A stretch of 64,000 nt of DNA from Marinilabiliales bacterium (GCA_003512955.1 DOTG01000013.1:18980-82979), one strand, 5' to 3'. Positions 10,014 to 18,764 are shown, numbered from the stretch's first letter. The notes: generated by a model from the letters alone, not told the origin. Made by a program: numbers and translations.

Positions 10014-11093
10014 ATGCAACGATTAGCCACCTCACCATTTATAACGGAATCAGGCGACAGTCTTAACTTGAATGTGGATGCCTACAACCGATGTATCCAT
10101 ATAAATATTGGCAAAGGGGTGGCGGTCTTCAACCAGAATCTGGCCAAAGAATACCTCATAAACGATTCCAACCCCGAAATCATATCTTTTTACCGGAATC
10201 TCACAAACCCGTTACTTTTAGAGGAGATCAATAAGTTATCCACCAATTGGAAGTTGATTGCAGAGTTCAGTAAACTATGCAGCAACGAAATTTTTATTTC
10301 CTATACCGATTTTGAGAATAAAATTATTTCTATTGAAGACGTCCAGTACATGGTCCGGGCAATAGTTTTGATGAATACCGATATTGAGAAGTATAATCAA
10401 CTATTTTACCACCCGTTTTTGGTTAGCTACGATATGTTCCTTAATACCCTTATAAAAACCACGGTTGTACAGTTGGAAAAAAATAAAGGGATGCATTTTA
10501 GAACCGAACCCAATCGGGATTTTCAATCCCTCATTGAATCTTCCTTTAAATATGGTTTCTTCAACCATTTTCAAAACATGCTCAACCTTCAGAATACCAA
10601 TCTGGTTGATTGCCTCGAACCTCAAAAACAAATTGCTATCTGGTATTTTCTGAGCCTTTTGGCAAAAGGAAACCGCATGATATACGATATAAATGAAAAT
10701 CTGAAAAGTTTATATGCTGCCGAGGTGCTTAATCCAGATGTAGTAGATGAAAAGCTCAAGTATCTTACAACATTAAGCTCACACCCTTTTCTGGAACGGA
10801 CCGCCTTTTACAACTTACCCTATCATGTATTTCTAAAACAAATCAGTCCAAAAACAGACGATTTTATACTTGTTGATTTTAGAACAATAAATCTTCTGAA
10901 AAGCAGTACCCAAGATTTGAGGCCAATTCCCCTGGTAAATAATATCATCAATCTTGTCGAAAAATTACCGTCAAAATGGGTGGTATTAGCAGACTATGAT
11001 ACTACGTTTGAATCCCTTTACGGGAATAGCGGCTTTCGGATGGAACGGTTGAAAAACGATAAAAAGGATTTTATCCTCATCGCTAATAACTAA
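10014..11093 (+). CDS. Degenerate D12-class (Dam-like) adenine methyltransferase homolog, probably inactive
   Basis: 359 residues with no signal peptide. The N-terminal part matches the layout of D12-class N6-adenine methyltransferases: a motif I-like IGKGVAVF (32-39) in place of PFxGGGAVF, then YLINDSNPEIISFYRNL (48 onward), which closely mirrors the family's acidic-loop segment. The catalytic DPPY motif, expected after a DDF(V/I)-type strand, reads DFRT here (288-291). The end (KWVVLADYDTTFESLYG, then KKDFILIAN) resembles the family's C-terminal segment. The fold is therefore probably kept while catalysis, and perhaps SAM binding, is lost. The family assignment rests on pattern reading and needs a profile search. 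The gene stands alone between two terminators. Confidence 0.55.
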   Translation: MQRLATSPFITESGDSLNLNVDAYNRCIHINIGKGVAVFNQNLAKEYLINDSNPEIISFYRNLTNPLLLEEINKLSTNWKLIAEFSKLCSNEIFISYTDFENKIISIEDVQYMVRAIVLMNTDIEKYNQLFYHPFLVSYDMFLNTLIKTTVVQLEKNKGMHFRTEPNRDFQSLIESSFKYGFFNHFQNMLNLQNTNLVDCLEPQKQIAIWYFLSLLAKGNRMIYDINENLKSLYAAEVLNPDVVDEKLKYLTTLSSHPFLERTAFYNLPYHVFLKQISPKTDDFILVDFRTINLLKSSTQDLRPIPLVNNIINLVEKLPSKWVVLADYDTTFESLYGNSGFRMERLKNDKKDFILIANN

Positions 11094-11124
11094 TAAAAAA
11101 CCCGCTTTCGCGGGTTCTTTTATT
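11094..11124. terminator. Bidirectional terminator between the D12-like gene and eno
   Basis: AACCCGC (11099-11105) and GCGGGTT (11110-11116) form a GC stem with a TTTC loop. T runs follow on both strands, so it can end both converging genes. Confidence 0.9.
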
Positions 11125-11127
11125 AGT

Positions 11128-12405
11128 TTATTTCTTATAGCCATAAACAGCCAACTCACCCAGTTCCTCCTCAATACGGAGCAATTGGTTGTATTTAGCC
11201 ATACGGTCCGAACGGCTCATTGAACCAGTTTTAATTTGACCCGAATTAGTAGCTACAGCAATATCGGCAATAGTTGCATCTTCAGTTTCGCCTGAACGGT
11301 GCGATGTTACCGAAGTGTAACCTGCACGGTGAGCCATCTCAATAGCATTCAACGTTTCAGTTAATGTACCAATTTGGTTTACTTTAATCAAGATAGAATT
11401 GGCACAACCTTCCTGAATACCTCTTGAAAGATATTCTACATTGGTTACAAACAAATCGTCACCTACCAACTGGATTTTCTTTCCAAGCTTATCGGTTAAA
11501 AGCTTCCATCCTTCCCAGTCGTTCTCGCTCATACCATCTTCAATGGAATCAATAGGGTATTTTTCAGCAAGTTGGGCCAAAAAATCTACCTGCTGAGCTA
11601 TCGTCCGTTTAGCACCATTGGCGCCTTCGAATTTTGAATAGTCATAAATACCATTTGCAAAGAATTCGGAGGCTGCACAGTCCAAAGCAATGGTAATATC
11701 TTTACCTGGTTTGTAACCGGCTTTTTCAATGGCTTTTAAAATTGATTCCAAAGCATCTTCGGTCCCATTCAAAACAGGAGCAAAACCACCTTCATCACCA
11801 ACTGCTGTGCTTAAGTTGCGGTCATGCAACACCTTTTTAAGGCTGTGGAATACCTCGGCACCCATCCGTAAGCCTTCGCGGAAAGATGGTGCACCCACGG
11901 GGCGTATCATAAACTCCTGGAAAGCAATCGGGGCATCGGAATGCGAACCCCCATTGATGATATTCATCATTGGAACAGGAAGTGTTACGGCATTGGTACC
12001 ACCAATGTAGCGGTATAATGGCAATCCCACATATTCAGCAGCAGCTTTTGCAACAGCTAATGAAACTCCAAGAATGGCGTTGGCACCCAATTTTCCTTTG
12101 GTCTTAGTACCATCCAGTTCAATCATCCGTTTGTCTATTCCAACTTGGTCGGTTACTGGCAAACCAATAATTTCAGGGGCAATTTTCTCATTTACGTTCT
12201 CAACAGCTTTTAATACACCTTTACCTAAAAAACGGCTTTTATCACCGTCTCTCAATTCAAGGGCTTCGTTTTCACCGGTTGATGCTCCGGAAGGAACAGC
12301 AGCACGGCCTACAATTCCACAGTCGAGGGTAACTTCAACCTCCACGGTTGGATTTCCACGCGAATCCATGATTTCACGGGCATGAACATTTGCAATCAAT
12401 CCCAT
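11128..12405 (-). CDS. eno: Enolase (phosphopyruvate hydratase)
   Basis: 425 residues, the normal bacterial length. It converts 2-phosphoglycerate to phosphoenolpyruvate in glycolysis. Visible features are the N-terminal AREIMDSRGNPTVEVEV, the flexible-loop PSGASTGENEALELRDGD, VGDEGGFAP, the metal-binding region SIEDGMSENDWEGW, LVGDDLFVTN, the catalytic lysine in ILIKVNQIGT and the signature SHRSGETEDATIADIAV. It lies just after the ribosomal superoperon on the same strand but beyond the rplQ terminator, with a 101-bp gap, so it may be transcribed separately. No clear TAnnTTTG box is visible in that gap. Confidence 0.98.
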   Translation of the reverse strand: MGLIANVHAREIMDSRGNPTVEVEVTLDCGIVGRAAVPSGASTGENEALELRDGDKSRFLGKGVLKAVENVNEKIAPEIIGLPVTDQVGIDKRMIELDGTKTKGKLGANAILGVSLAVAKAAAEYVGLPLYRYIGGTNAVTLPVPMMNIINGGSHSDAPIAFQEFMIRPVGAPSFREGLRMGAEVFHSLKKVLHDRNLSTAVGDEGGFAPVLNGTEDALESILKAIEKAGYKPGKDITIALDCAASEFFANGIYDYSKFEGANGAKRTIAQQVDFLAQLAEKYPIDSIEDGMSENDWEGWKLLTDKLGKKIQLVGDDLFVTNVEYLSRGIQEGCANSILIKVNQIGTLTETLNAIEMAHRAGYTSVTSHRSGETEDATIADIAVATNSGQIKTGSMSRSDRMAKYNQLLRIEEELGELAVYGYKK

Positions 12406-12450
12406 AATTTTATAATTTTTGATTTTTGAGTGAACAAATTACTTTACGCA

Positions 12451-12487
12451 AAAAGAGGGATAAATATACGTAATTTATCCCTCTTTT
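12451..12487 (-). terminator. Terminator after rplQ (end of the ribosomal superoperon)
   Basis: Perfect 15-bp arms (12451-12465 and 12473-12487) flank a 7-nt loop and end in TTTT on the minus strand. It lies 19 bp beyond the rplQ stop. Confidence 0.85.
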
Positions 12488-12506
12488 AAAGTCCTAGAAT
12501 ATGTCT

Positions 12507-13079
12507 TTATTCATCTTTTTTATCATCATTAAGTACCTCAGCTTCGGGTTCCGATGCTTCGTTGGTCACTGTATCGTTCACAACTGGAGCGGTTTTCACT
12601 GCTTCAACAGTTTTGGCAGCGGTTATTGTAGGAGCTGCATCCTCTGATGATTTTTTCTTGGTTCCACGTCTGCGTTTTGATGCTGTTTTAGCCTCCGATT
12701 TGTTCTCTTGAGTATAGTTTTGGTTGTAATCAACCAACTCAATGATGCACATTTCGGCATTGTCACCAATACGGTTGCCTGTTTTAAGAATCCGGGTGTA
12801 ACCCCCAGGACGGTTGGCTACTTTTAAAGCCACATCACGGAACAATTCTGTTACACTCTCTTTGTTTTGTAAATAACTAAAAACAACACGGCGGGAGTGG
12901 GTTGAATCCACCTTTGATTTGGTAATCAAGGGCTCAACATAAACCTTTAAGGCTTTCGCTTTAGCTACGGTAGTGCTAATCCTTTTGTGAAGAATGAGCG
13001 ATGTTGCCATATTCGACAACATTGCACTTCTGTGACCAGTTTGCCTACCTAAATGATTAAAACTTTTATTGTGTCTCAT
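12507..13079 (-). CDS. rplQ: 50S ribosomal protein bL17 with long C-terminal tail
   Basis: 190 residues. The core (1 to about 125: MRHNKSFNHLGRQTGHRSAM, then NRPGGYTRILKTGNRIGDNA) is typical bL17. About 65 extra residues follow: a basic stretch (SKRRRGTKKKSSED) and an acidic Ala/Val/Glu-rich end. Core bL17 is about 120 residues. Longer low-complexity tails occur in this phylum, so the extension is unlikely to be an error. It is the last gene of the alpha operon, 5 bp after rpoA. Confidence 0.97.
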   Translation of the reverse strand: MRHNKSFNHLGRQTGHRSAMLSNMATSLILHKRISTTVAKAKALKVYVEPLITKSKVDSTHSRRVVFSYLQNKESVTELFRDVALKVANRPGGYTRILKTGNRIGDNAEMCIIELVDYNQNYTQENKSEAKTASKRRRGTKKKSSEDAAPTITAAKTVEAVKTAPVVNDTVTNEASEPEAEVLNDDKKDE

Positions 13080-13084
13080 CTCAA

Positions 13085-14077
13085 TTAATCTTTCTCAAGT
13101 TTATACTTACTGATGTCCATACCAAAAGTAAGGCTCATTGAATCTAACAGATCTTCAAGTTCAGTCAGTGATTTTTTACCAAAATTCCTGAATTTGAGCA
13201 GATCATTCTTATTATAGGTACATAGGTCGCCTAAGGTTTCCACATCGGCTGCTTTCAGGCAGTTCAATGCGCGTACCGAAAGATCCATGTCAACCAGCTT
13301 GGTTTTCAGAAGTTGACGCATATGCAGCACTTCTTCGTCAAACTCTTCGGCTTGGTACTTCTCATCTGAATCCAAAGTAATTTTCTCATCTGAGAATAAC
13401 ATGAAATGATAAATCAGTATTTTAGCGGCCTCTTTCAATGCATCTTTTGGATGGATGGAACCATCGGTTTTGATCTCTAAAATAAGCTTTTCGTAATCGG
13501 TTTTTTGTTCAACCCGATAGTTTTCAACAGCATATTTCACATTGCGGATTGGTGTATGGATAGAATCCACGGCAATTACTCCAAATTCGGCATCAACGGG
13601 CATGTTTTCCTCCGATGGGATATAGCCCCGTCCTTTGTTGATGGTTATCTCTAATTGAAGTTTAACTGTTGATTCCAACCGGCAAATTACCAATTCAGGA
13701 TTTAATACCTCAAAACCTGTGATGAATCTCGACATGTCGCCAGCGCTGAATACTTCCTGATCGGTAATAGTGATTGACACTTTTTCATGATCAATGTCTT
13801 CAATTTGCTGCTTAAAACGGACCTGTTTTAAATTCAAAACAATCTCGGTAACATCTTCTTTAACTCCGGGAATGGTAGAGAATTCATGCTCAACTCCCTC
13901 AATCTTAAGGGTAGTAATGGCAAATCCTTCTAATGATGAAAGAAGAATCCGACGCAGAGCATTTCCTACTGTATTTCCGTAACCGGGCTCTAAAGGTCTG
14001 AACTCGAATTTTCCTGAATAGTCATCCGCTTCCAGCATTACAACTTTATCGGGCTTCTGAAAAGCTAAAATTGCCAT
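13085..14077 (-). CDS. rpoA: DNA-directed RNA polymerase subunit alpha
   Basis: 330 residues. The N-terminal assembly domain has FEFRPLEPGYGNTVGNALRR and SSLEGFAITTLKIEGVEHEF. The C-terminal domain has LNCLKAADVETLGDLCTYNK and LLKFRNFGKKSLTELEDLL, the helix-hairpin-helix surface used for UP-element and activator contact. It dimerises to nucleate RNA polymerase. The place between rpsD and rplQ is the standard alpha-operon position. Confidence 0.98.
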   Translation of the reverse strand: MAILAFQKPDKVVMLEADDYSGKFEFRPLEPGYGNTVGNALRRILLSSLEGFAITTLKIEGVEHEFSTIPGVKEDVTEIVLNLKQVRFKQQIEDIDHEKVSITITDQEVFSAGDMSRFITGFEVLNPELVICRLESTVKLQLEITINKGRGYIPSEENMPVDAEFGVIAVDSIHTPIRNVKYAVENYRVEQKTDYEKLILEIKTDGSIHPKDALKEAAKILIYHFMLFSDEKITLDSDEKYQAEEFDEEVLHMRQLLKTKLVDMDLSVRALNCLKAADVETLGDLCTYNKNDLLKFRNFGKKSLTELEDLLDSMSLTFGMDISKYKLEKD

Positions 14078-14087
14078 AATATTAATA

Positions 14088-14696
14088 TTACTTAGAGTAT
14101 AATTCTACAATTAGTTGTTCCTTGATGTTTTCAGGAATCTCAGTCCTTTCAGGAACGTTTAGGTATTTACCGGTCCTTTGGTCTTTATCCCATTCCAACC
14201 ATGAGTATCGGTTGTGGCTTTCAGTAGCCAACGAGTTTGAAATAACTTCCAAAGATTTCGATTTTTCACGAACGCCGATTACCTGTCCCGATTTTAAAAG
14301 GAACGAAGGAATGTTTACCACGTCACCATCTACAGTAATGTGCTTGTGAGAAACCAACTGACGGGCTGCAGCACGTGTAGGAGCAATTCCTAAGCGATAC
14401 ACTACATTGTCAAGTCTTGATTCTAACAATTGCAACAATACTTCACCGGTGATACCTTTGCTCCGTTGAGCTTTGTGGAACAAATTGGCAAATTGTTTTT
14501 CTAAAATACCATACGTGTATTTTGCCTTTTGTTTTTCCTGTAACTGAATCCCGTATTCTGAAGATTTTTTCCTCTTTTTGTTCAAACCGTGTTGGCCTGG
14601 AGGGAAATTTTTTCTTTCAAAATATTTATCAGGTCCGTAGATTGGGTCGCCAAATTTCCGGGCGATCTTTGTTTTTGGTCCAATATATCTAGCCAT
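14088..14696 (-). CDS. rpsD: 30S ribosomal protein uS4
   Basis: 202 residues with the ARYIGPKTKIARKFGDPIYG start and the S4 RNA-binding domain (LESRLDNVVYRLGIAPTRAA, then LVSHKHITVDGDVVNIPS). It nucleates 30S body assembly and, in many bacteria, represses its own operon. The N-terminal zinc cysteines of some S4 proteins are absent. It lies 30 bp after rpsK. Confidence 0.97.
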   Translation of the reverse strand: MARYIGPKTKIARKFGDPIYGPDKYFERKNFPPGQHGLNKKRKKSSEYGIQLQEKQKAKYTYGILEKQFANLFHKAQRSKGITGEVLLQLLESRLDNVVYRLGIAPTRAAARQLVSHKHITVDGDVVNIPSFLLKSGQVIGVREKSKSLEVISNSLATESHNRYSWLEWDKDQRTGKYLNVPERTEIPENIKEQLIVELYSK

Positions 14697-14726
14697 CTGC
14701 TAATTTTTTAATCGATTCAACACAAA

Positions 14727-15116
14727 TTAAACACGTCTCCTTTTAGGAGGTCTGCAACCATTATGAGGTAATGGAGTAACATCTACAATCTCTACAACTT
14801 CAATACCTTGATTGTGAATCGTTCTGATAGCAGATTCTCTACCGGTGCCAGGTCCTTTGACATATACTTTGGCTTTTCTCATGCCACCTTCAAAGGCTAC
14901 TTTCGCACAATCTTCAGCAGATACCTGAGCCGCGTAAGGAGTGTTCTTTTTTGAACCTCTGAATCCATTTTTTCCGGCTGATGACCATGAAATAACCTGT
15001 CCGTCATTATTCGTAATAGAAACAATAATATTGTTGAACGAAGAATGAATGTGGACTTGTCCGCTGGCTTCTATTTTTACCGTTTTCTTTCTTGCAGTTT
15101 TTGACTTCTGTGCCAT
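14727..15116 (-). CDS. rpsK: 30S ribosomal protein uS11
   Basis: 129 residues. Family features are GQVHIHSSFNNIIVSITNN, SSAGKNGFRGSKKNTPYAAQ and the basic C-terminus VTPLPHNGCRPPKRRRV. It forms part of the platform near the mRNA exit site. It follows rpsM by 13 bp. Confidence 0.98.
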   Translation of the reverse strand: MAQKSKTARKKTVKIEASGQVHIHSSFNNIIVSITNNDGQVISWSSAGKNGFRGSKKNTPYAAQVSAEDCAKVAFEGGMRKAKVYVKGPGTGRESAIRTIHNQGIEVVEIVDVTPLPHNGCRPPKRRRV

Positions 15117-15129
15117 AATAACTTATCCC

Positions 15130-15507
15130 TTATTTAGTAGCTTTCTTTTTGTTAGCAACGGTTTTCTTCCTACCCTTGCGTGTACGTGCATTGTTACGGG
15201 TGTGTTGTCCGCGTACTGGTAAACCAACACGGTGACGTACGCCACGGTAACATCCAATATCCATTAAACGTTTGATGTTTAATTGTACTTCTGAACGAAG
15301 TTCACCCTCCAATTTATATTGTTCGTTAAGAATTTTACGAAGCGTTGCAATTTCTGCATCGGTCCAATCTTTAACTTTAGTGTCGTAGTTAATTTTTGCC
15401 TCGGTCAAAATTGAACGGGCAGCACTACGTCCGATTCCGTAAACATAAGTAAGACCTATTTCGCCCCTTTTATGCTTCGGTAAATCAACACCTACAAGTC
15501 GTGCCAT
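15130..15507 (-). CDS. rpsM: 30S ribosomal protein uS13
   Basis: 125 residues with ARLVGVDLPKHKRGEIGLTY, the GIGRSAARSIL helix-hairpin and the C-terminal GLPVRGQHTRNNARTRKGRK that contacts P-site tRNA. It is a 30S head protein forming intersubunit bridges. The gap after rpmJ is 39 bp. Confidence 0.98.
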   Translation of the reverse strand: MARLVGVDLPKHKRGEIGLTYVYGIGRSAARSILTEAKINYDTKVKDWTDAEIATLRKILNEQYKLEGELRSEVQLNIKRLMDIGCYRGVRHRVGLPVRGQHTRNNARTRKGRKKTVANKKKATK

Positions 15508-15546
15508 AAATTACTGTTTAAAATTTCGGTTTGCAAAGTTATAAAA

Positions 15547-15663
15547 TTATCCTTGACGTTGTTTAAATTTTGGATTTTTTTTGTTAATCACATACAAACG
15601 TCCTTTTCTGCGTACGATTTTACAATCCGCACTGCGCTTTTTTACTGATGCTCTTACTTTCAT
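15547..15663 (-). CDS. rpmJ: 50S ribosomal protein bL36, zinc-free form
   Basis: A 38-residue gene that starts MKVRASVKKRSADCK and ends FKQRQG. The classical zinc ribbon (two Cys near 11/14, Cys27, His32) is mostly lost: position 11 is Ser, 14 is still Cys, 27 is Asn and no His remains. This is therefore the zinc-independent type. It sits between infA and rpsM as in other alpha operons. Confidence 0.95.
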   Translation of the reverse strand: MKVRASVKKRSADCKIVRRKGRLYVINKKNPKFKQRQG

Positions 15664-15676
15664 CTCTTTAGTCCTT

Positions 15677-15895
15677 TTATTTGTATCTAAATGATATCCG
15701 CCCTTTGGTTAAATCGTAAGGCGACATTTCAACTTTCACTTTATCCCCTGGTAAAATCTTGATGTAGTGCATCCTCATTTTTCCGGAGATATGTGCAGTA
15801 ATCACATGCCCATTTTCCAATTCCACCCGAAACATGGCATTGCTCAATGCTTCGATAATAGTACCATCTTGTTCAATTGAAGCCTGTTTGGCCAT
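15677..15895 (-). CDS. infA: Translation initiation factor IF-1
   Basis: 72 residues, the standard length. It is an OB-fold protein (MAKQASIEQDGTIIEALSNA, then RVELENGHVITAHISGKMRM and DLTKGRISFRYK) that binds the 30S A site during initiation. A 362-bp gap separates it from secY upstream, and infA-rpmJ-rpsM follow closely. Confidence 0.98.
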   Translation of the reverse strand: MAKQASIEQDGTIIEALSNAMFRVELENGHVITAHISGKMRMHYIKILPGDKVKVEMSPYDLTKGRISFRYK

Positions 15896-16257
15896 AGATT
15901 TTTTTTAATTAGTTTGCTCTTTATTTATTCATTAGTAACAACCATCGTCAACCAATCAATATCAGCGACTCCGGAAATATTATTCTATTCACCAAAAACC
16001 ATTTTTCACCTTTAAATGCAACTCAAATTTCAAGGTGTATGAATGATCCTTCATAATGCTTTTGAATAGAATTTAAGGAAAGCTACCATAATTTGCAGTT
16101 CAAAGAATTAGTCTTCAAACTAAATTTTAAAAGATTTAGTGTTAATAATCTCGAACCTGGCAAAGGTCATAAAACTCTTCTGACAGCTTTCCTCAATTTG
16201 AAATTTCTTCGGCTGTCTAATAAAAATAACATCAAAGAACGTGAATTTCTAAATGAA
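15896..16257. other. 362-bp AT-rich gap between secY and infA, no gene seen
   Basis: No convincing ORF, tRNA, terminator or exact TAnnTTTG promoter was found on either strand. Related superoperons often carry map (methionine aminopeptidase) here. I see no map remnant. The short plus-strand ORF at 16093-16323 runs into the secY 3' end and has no family features. Confidence 0.6.
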
Positions 16258-17589
16258 TTAAATCATAGTGCGTCCGCCTTTGATGCGTCCGCTTTTCATC
16301 AATCCATCATAATGTCTCATTAACAAGTGGCTTTCAACTTGTTGCAGGGTATCAAGCACAACCCCAACAAGAATTAAAAGCGATGTACCACCGTAGAAAT
16401 AAGCAAAGCTGGTTTCAACACCTGCTATCATAGCAAAAGCGGGCATTATTGCAACAAATGCTAAGAAAATGGAACCAGGGAGTGTAATTTTTGACATCAC
16501 ATCGTCGAGGAACTCAACGGTTTTACGGCCTGGTTTTACACCGGGAATAAATCCTCCGTTTTTCTTCATGTCTTCAGCCATCTGTGTCGGGTTGATGATA
16601 ATAGCTGTGTAGAAGTAGGTAAACAGGACGATTAATAACGCGGTAATAAGATTGTATAAAAATCCGGTATGATCCGACAACATGGCTGCAAAGCCTGTTG
16701 CAGAGTCGCTACTTGAAAAACCTACAATTGCAATAGGTAAGAACATAATTGCCTGGGCAAAGATGATAGGCATTACACCAGAGGCATTCACTTTAAGAGG
16801 AATGTACTGACGCACGCCACCATATTGTTTGTTCCCGACAATCCGTTTTGCATATTGTACTGGTATCTTCCGGGTCCCCTGAATCAATAGAATGGTAATG
16901 GCAATAACCACGGCTAAAGCAATCATTTCTATTAAGAACATAACCAAACCTCCACCTTGTTGATTCACCCTTGAAATAAATTCAACCCAAACGGCTGATG
17001 GGAGTCTTGAAATGATACCAATCATAATAATCAATGAAATACCGTTACCAATCCCTTTATCGGTGATTTTTTCGCCCAACCACATAACAAACATGGTACC
17101 GGCGGTTAAAATAATCACTGAAGAAGCCGTAAAGAAAAATCCTTGCAAAACAAAAGCTGAGGCAGGTAGTTGGGCATGTAAGTTGGCAAGGTAACTAGGT
17201 CCTTGCAACAATAAAATAAATACAGTCAAATACCTAGTAATCTGGTTTATTTTACGGCGTCCGCTTTCACCCTCACGCTGCAATCTTTGAAAATAGGGAA
17301 CGGCCATACCCAGAAGCTGAATTACGATAGAGGCTGAGATGTAGGGCATAATTCCCAGAGCAAAAATAGATGCATTTGAAAACGCACCCCCTGAGAACAT
17401 ATCTAATAATCCTAAAACACCACCTGCAGTTTGATCTTTAAGTGCAGCGAGTTGAGAGGGATCGATGCCCGGAAGAACAACTTTAGTCCCTAAACGGTAA
17501 ATAAGAATGAGCCCAAGGGTAGTAAGAATCCGGGCTTTCAAATCTTCAATCTTCCAGATATTTTTTAAGGTTTCAATAAATCGCTTCAT
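16258..17589 (-). CDS. secY: Preprotein translocase subunit SecY
   Basis: 443 residues and about ten membrane helices. It forms the SecYEG channel across the inner membrane. Recognisable parts are GTKVVLPGIDPSQL (after helix 1), the plug region following GLLDMFSGGAFSNASIFALG, PYISASIVIQLL, and the cytoplasmic loop NPTQMAEDMKKNGGFIPGVK. A TTG three bases upstream also keeps the frame open, but the ATG at 17589 is preferred. It lies 10 bp after rplO. The fused SecDF partner is at 57348. Confidence 0.97.
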   Translation of the reverse strand: MKRFIETLKNIWKIEDLKARILTTLGLILIYRLGTKVVLPGIDPSQLAALKDQTAGGVLGLLDMFSGGAFSNASIFALGIMPYISASIVIQLLGMAVPYFQRLQREGESGRRKINQITRYLTVFILLLQGPSYLANLHAQLPASAFVLQGFFFTASSVIILTAGTMFVMWLGEKITDKGIGNGISLIIMIGIISRLPSAVWVEFISRVNQQGGGLVMFLIEMIALAVVIAITILLIQGTRKIPVQYAKRIVGNKQYGGVRQYIPLKVNASGVMPIIFAQAIMFLPIAIVGFSSSDSATGFAAMLSDHTGFLYNLITALLIVLFTYFYTAIIINPTQMAEDMKKNGGFIPGVKPGRKTVEFLDDVMSKITLPGSIFLAFVAIMPAFAMIAGVETSFAYFYGGTSLLILVGVVLDTLQQVESHLLMRHYDGLMKSGRIKGGRTMI

Positions 17590-17599
17590 CAATTTAATA

Positions 17600-18046
17600 T
17601 TACAAAGTTACTACTGTACCTTGTACCTTTTCAATAGCTTCGACAGCCGATTTTGAAAAAGCATGGGCTTTAACTTCAAGCTTTAAGGTTAATTTTCCGT
17701 TACCTAAAATCTTCACACTATCATATTTTGCGCAAAGCCCGTTTTCGGCCAATACCTGAACATCGATAGCTGTTAAGTTTTTAGTTTCGGCTAGTTTTTG
17801 TAGGTCGCCAACATTAATGGCTTTATATTCCTTACGGTTGATGTTTTTAAAACCGAATTTTGGAACCCTACGCTGTAAAGGCATCTGACCTCCTTCAAAG
17901 CCGACCTTTTTGGAATAACCTGATCTTGATTTGGCACCTTTATGGCCTCGGGTCGAGGTACCACCGTGACCTGAACCTTGTCCTCTACCAATTCTTTTAT
18001 CAGATTTTACGGAACCTTCAGCAGGTTTCAAATTACTTAAATCCAT
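17600..18046 (-). CDS. rplO: 50S ribosomal protein uL15
   Basis: 148 residues: MDLSNLKPAEGSVKSDKRIG, the glycine- and arginine-rich GRGQGSGHGGTSTRGHKGAK, then GFEGGQMPLQRRVPKFGFKN. It assembles late into the 50S subunit. It sits between rpmD (11 bp) and secY (10 bp). Confidence 0.98.
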   Translation of the reverse strand: MDLSNLKPAEGSVKSDKRIGRGQGSGHGGTSTRGHKGAKSRSGYSKKVGFEGGQMPLQRRVPKFGFKNINRKEYKAINVGDLQKLAETKNLTAIDVQVLAENGLCAKYDSVKILGNGKLTLKLEVKAHAFSKSAVEAIEKVQGTVVTL

Positions 18047-18057
18047 ATCTGAATATA

Positions 18058-18240
18058 TTATTTAATCTCTTCTAAAGAAACTAAGTGTTTAACTTTATTT
18101 ATCATTCCCATAATCTCAGGAGTTCCTTCCTTTTCAACACTTTGGTGCATTTTACGGATTCCCAATGCCTCCAGGGTTGCTTTTTGACGGACAGTACTTC
18201 CAATCTTACTTTTAATCTGTGTGATCCGATATTTTGCCAT
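18058..18240 (-). CDS. rpmD: 50S ribosomal protein uL30
   Basis: 60 residues (MAKYRITQIKSKIGSTVRQK, LGIRKMHQSV). A small alpha/beta protein on the 50S surface, in its usual place between rpsE and rplO. Confidence 0.96.
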   Translation of the reverse strand: MAKYRITQIKSKIGSTVRQKATLEALGIRKMHQSVEKEGTPEIMGMINKVKHLVSLEEIK

Positions 18241-18251
18241 GTCTTTAATTT

Positions 18252-18764
18252 TTATCCTTTAAAAACTTTTTCCAAAGAAATTCCTCTCTCATTGGCAACG
18301 CTGTAGGCATCACGGATATGTAACAAAGCATTAAAAGTTGCTTTCACTACGTTGTGAGGGTTCGATGAACCTTTTGATTTGGCAAGACAATCTTTCACGC
18401 CAACACTTTCTAATACAGCGCGCATAGCACCACCGGCTTTTACACCGGTACCATGTGAAGCTGGTGCAATAAATACACTCGCGCCACCAAATTGGGCCAA
18501 TTGCTCGTGAGGTACAGTTCCATTAATTACAGGAACTTTAATCAGGTTTTTCTTTGCATCTTCAATTCCTTTGCTGATAGCAGTAGTAACCTCGCTGGCT
18601 TTTCCTAAGCCATAGCCAACTACGCCGTTTTCGTTTCCTACAACTACAATGGCAGAGAAGCTGAAAGTACGACCCCCTTTAGTCACTTTGGTAACACGGT
18701 TAATGGCTACCAAACGGTCTTTTAACTCTAAGTCAGTTGTTTTTACTTTTCTAATACTTGACAT
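18252..18764 (-). CDS. rpsE: 30S ribosomal protein uS5
   Basis: 170 residues. The double-stranded-RNA-binding-like N-domain (LKDRLVAINRVTKVTKGGRT, FSAIVVVGNENGVVGYGLGK) is followed by the C-domain (VFIAPASHGTGVKAGGAMRA, SSNPHNVVKATFNAL). It helps maintain decoding accuracy and mRNA helicase action of the 30S. Confidence 0.98.
   Translation of the reverse strand: MSSIRKVKTTDLELKDRLVAINRVTKVTKGGRTFSFSAIVVVGNENGVVGYGLGKASEVTTAISKGIEDAKKNLIKVPVINGTVPHEQLAQFGGASVFIAPASHGTGVKAGGAMRAVLESVGVKDCLAKSKGSSNPHNVVKATFNALLHIRDAYSVANERGISLEKVFKG

Noticed and set aside
16190..16225. GACAGC/GCTGTC hairpin as a terminator in the secY-infA gap
   Set aside because: The stem is only 6 bp with a long loop and no T tract on the transcribed strand.
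16093..16323. 76-codon plus-strand ORF between infA and secY
   Set aside because: Its 3' part overlaps the secY gene and the sequence has no family features, so it is taken as chance.
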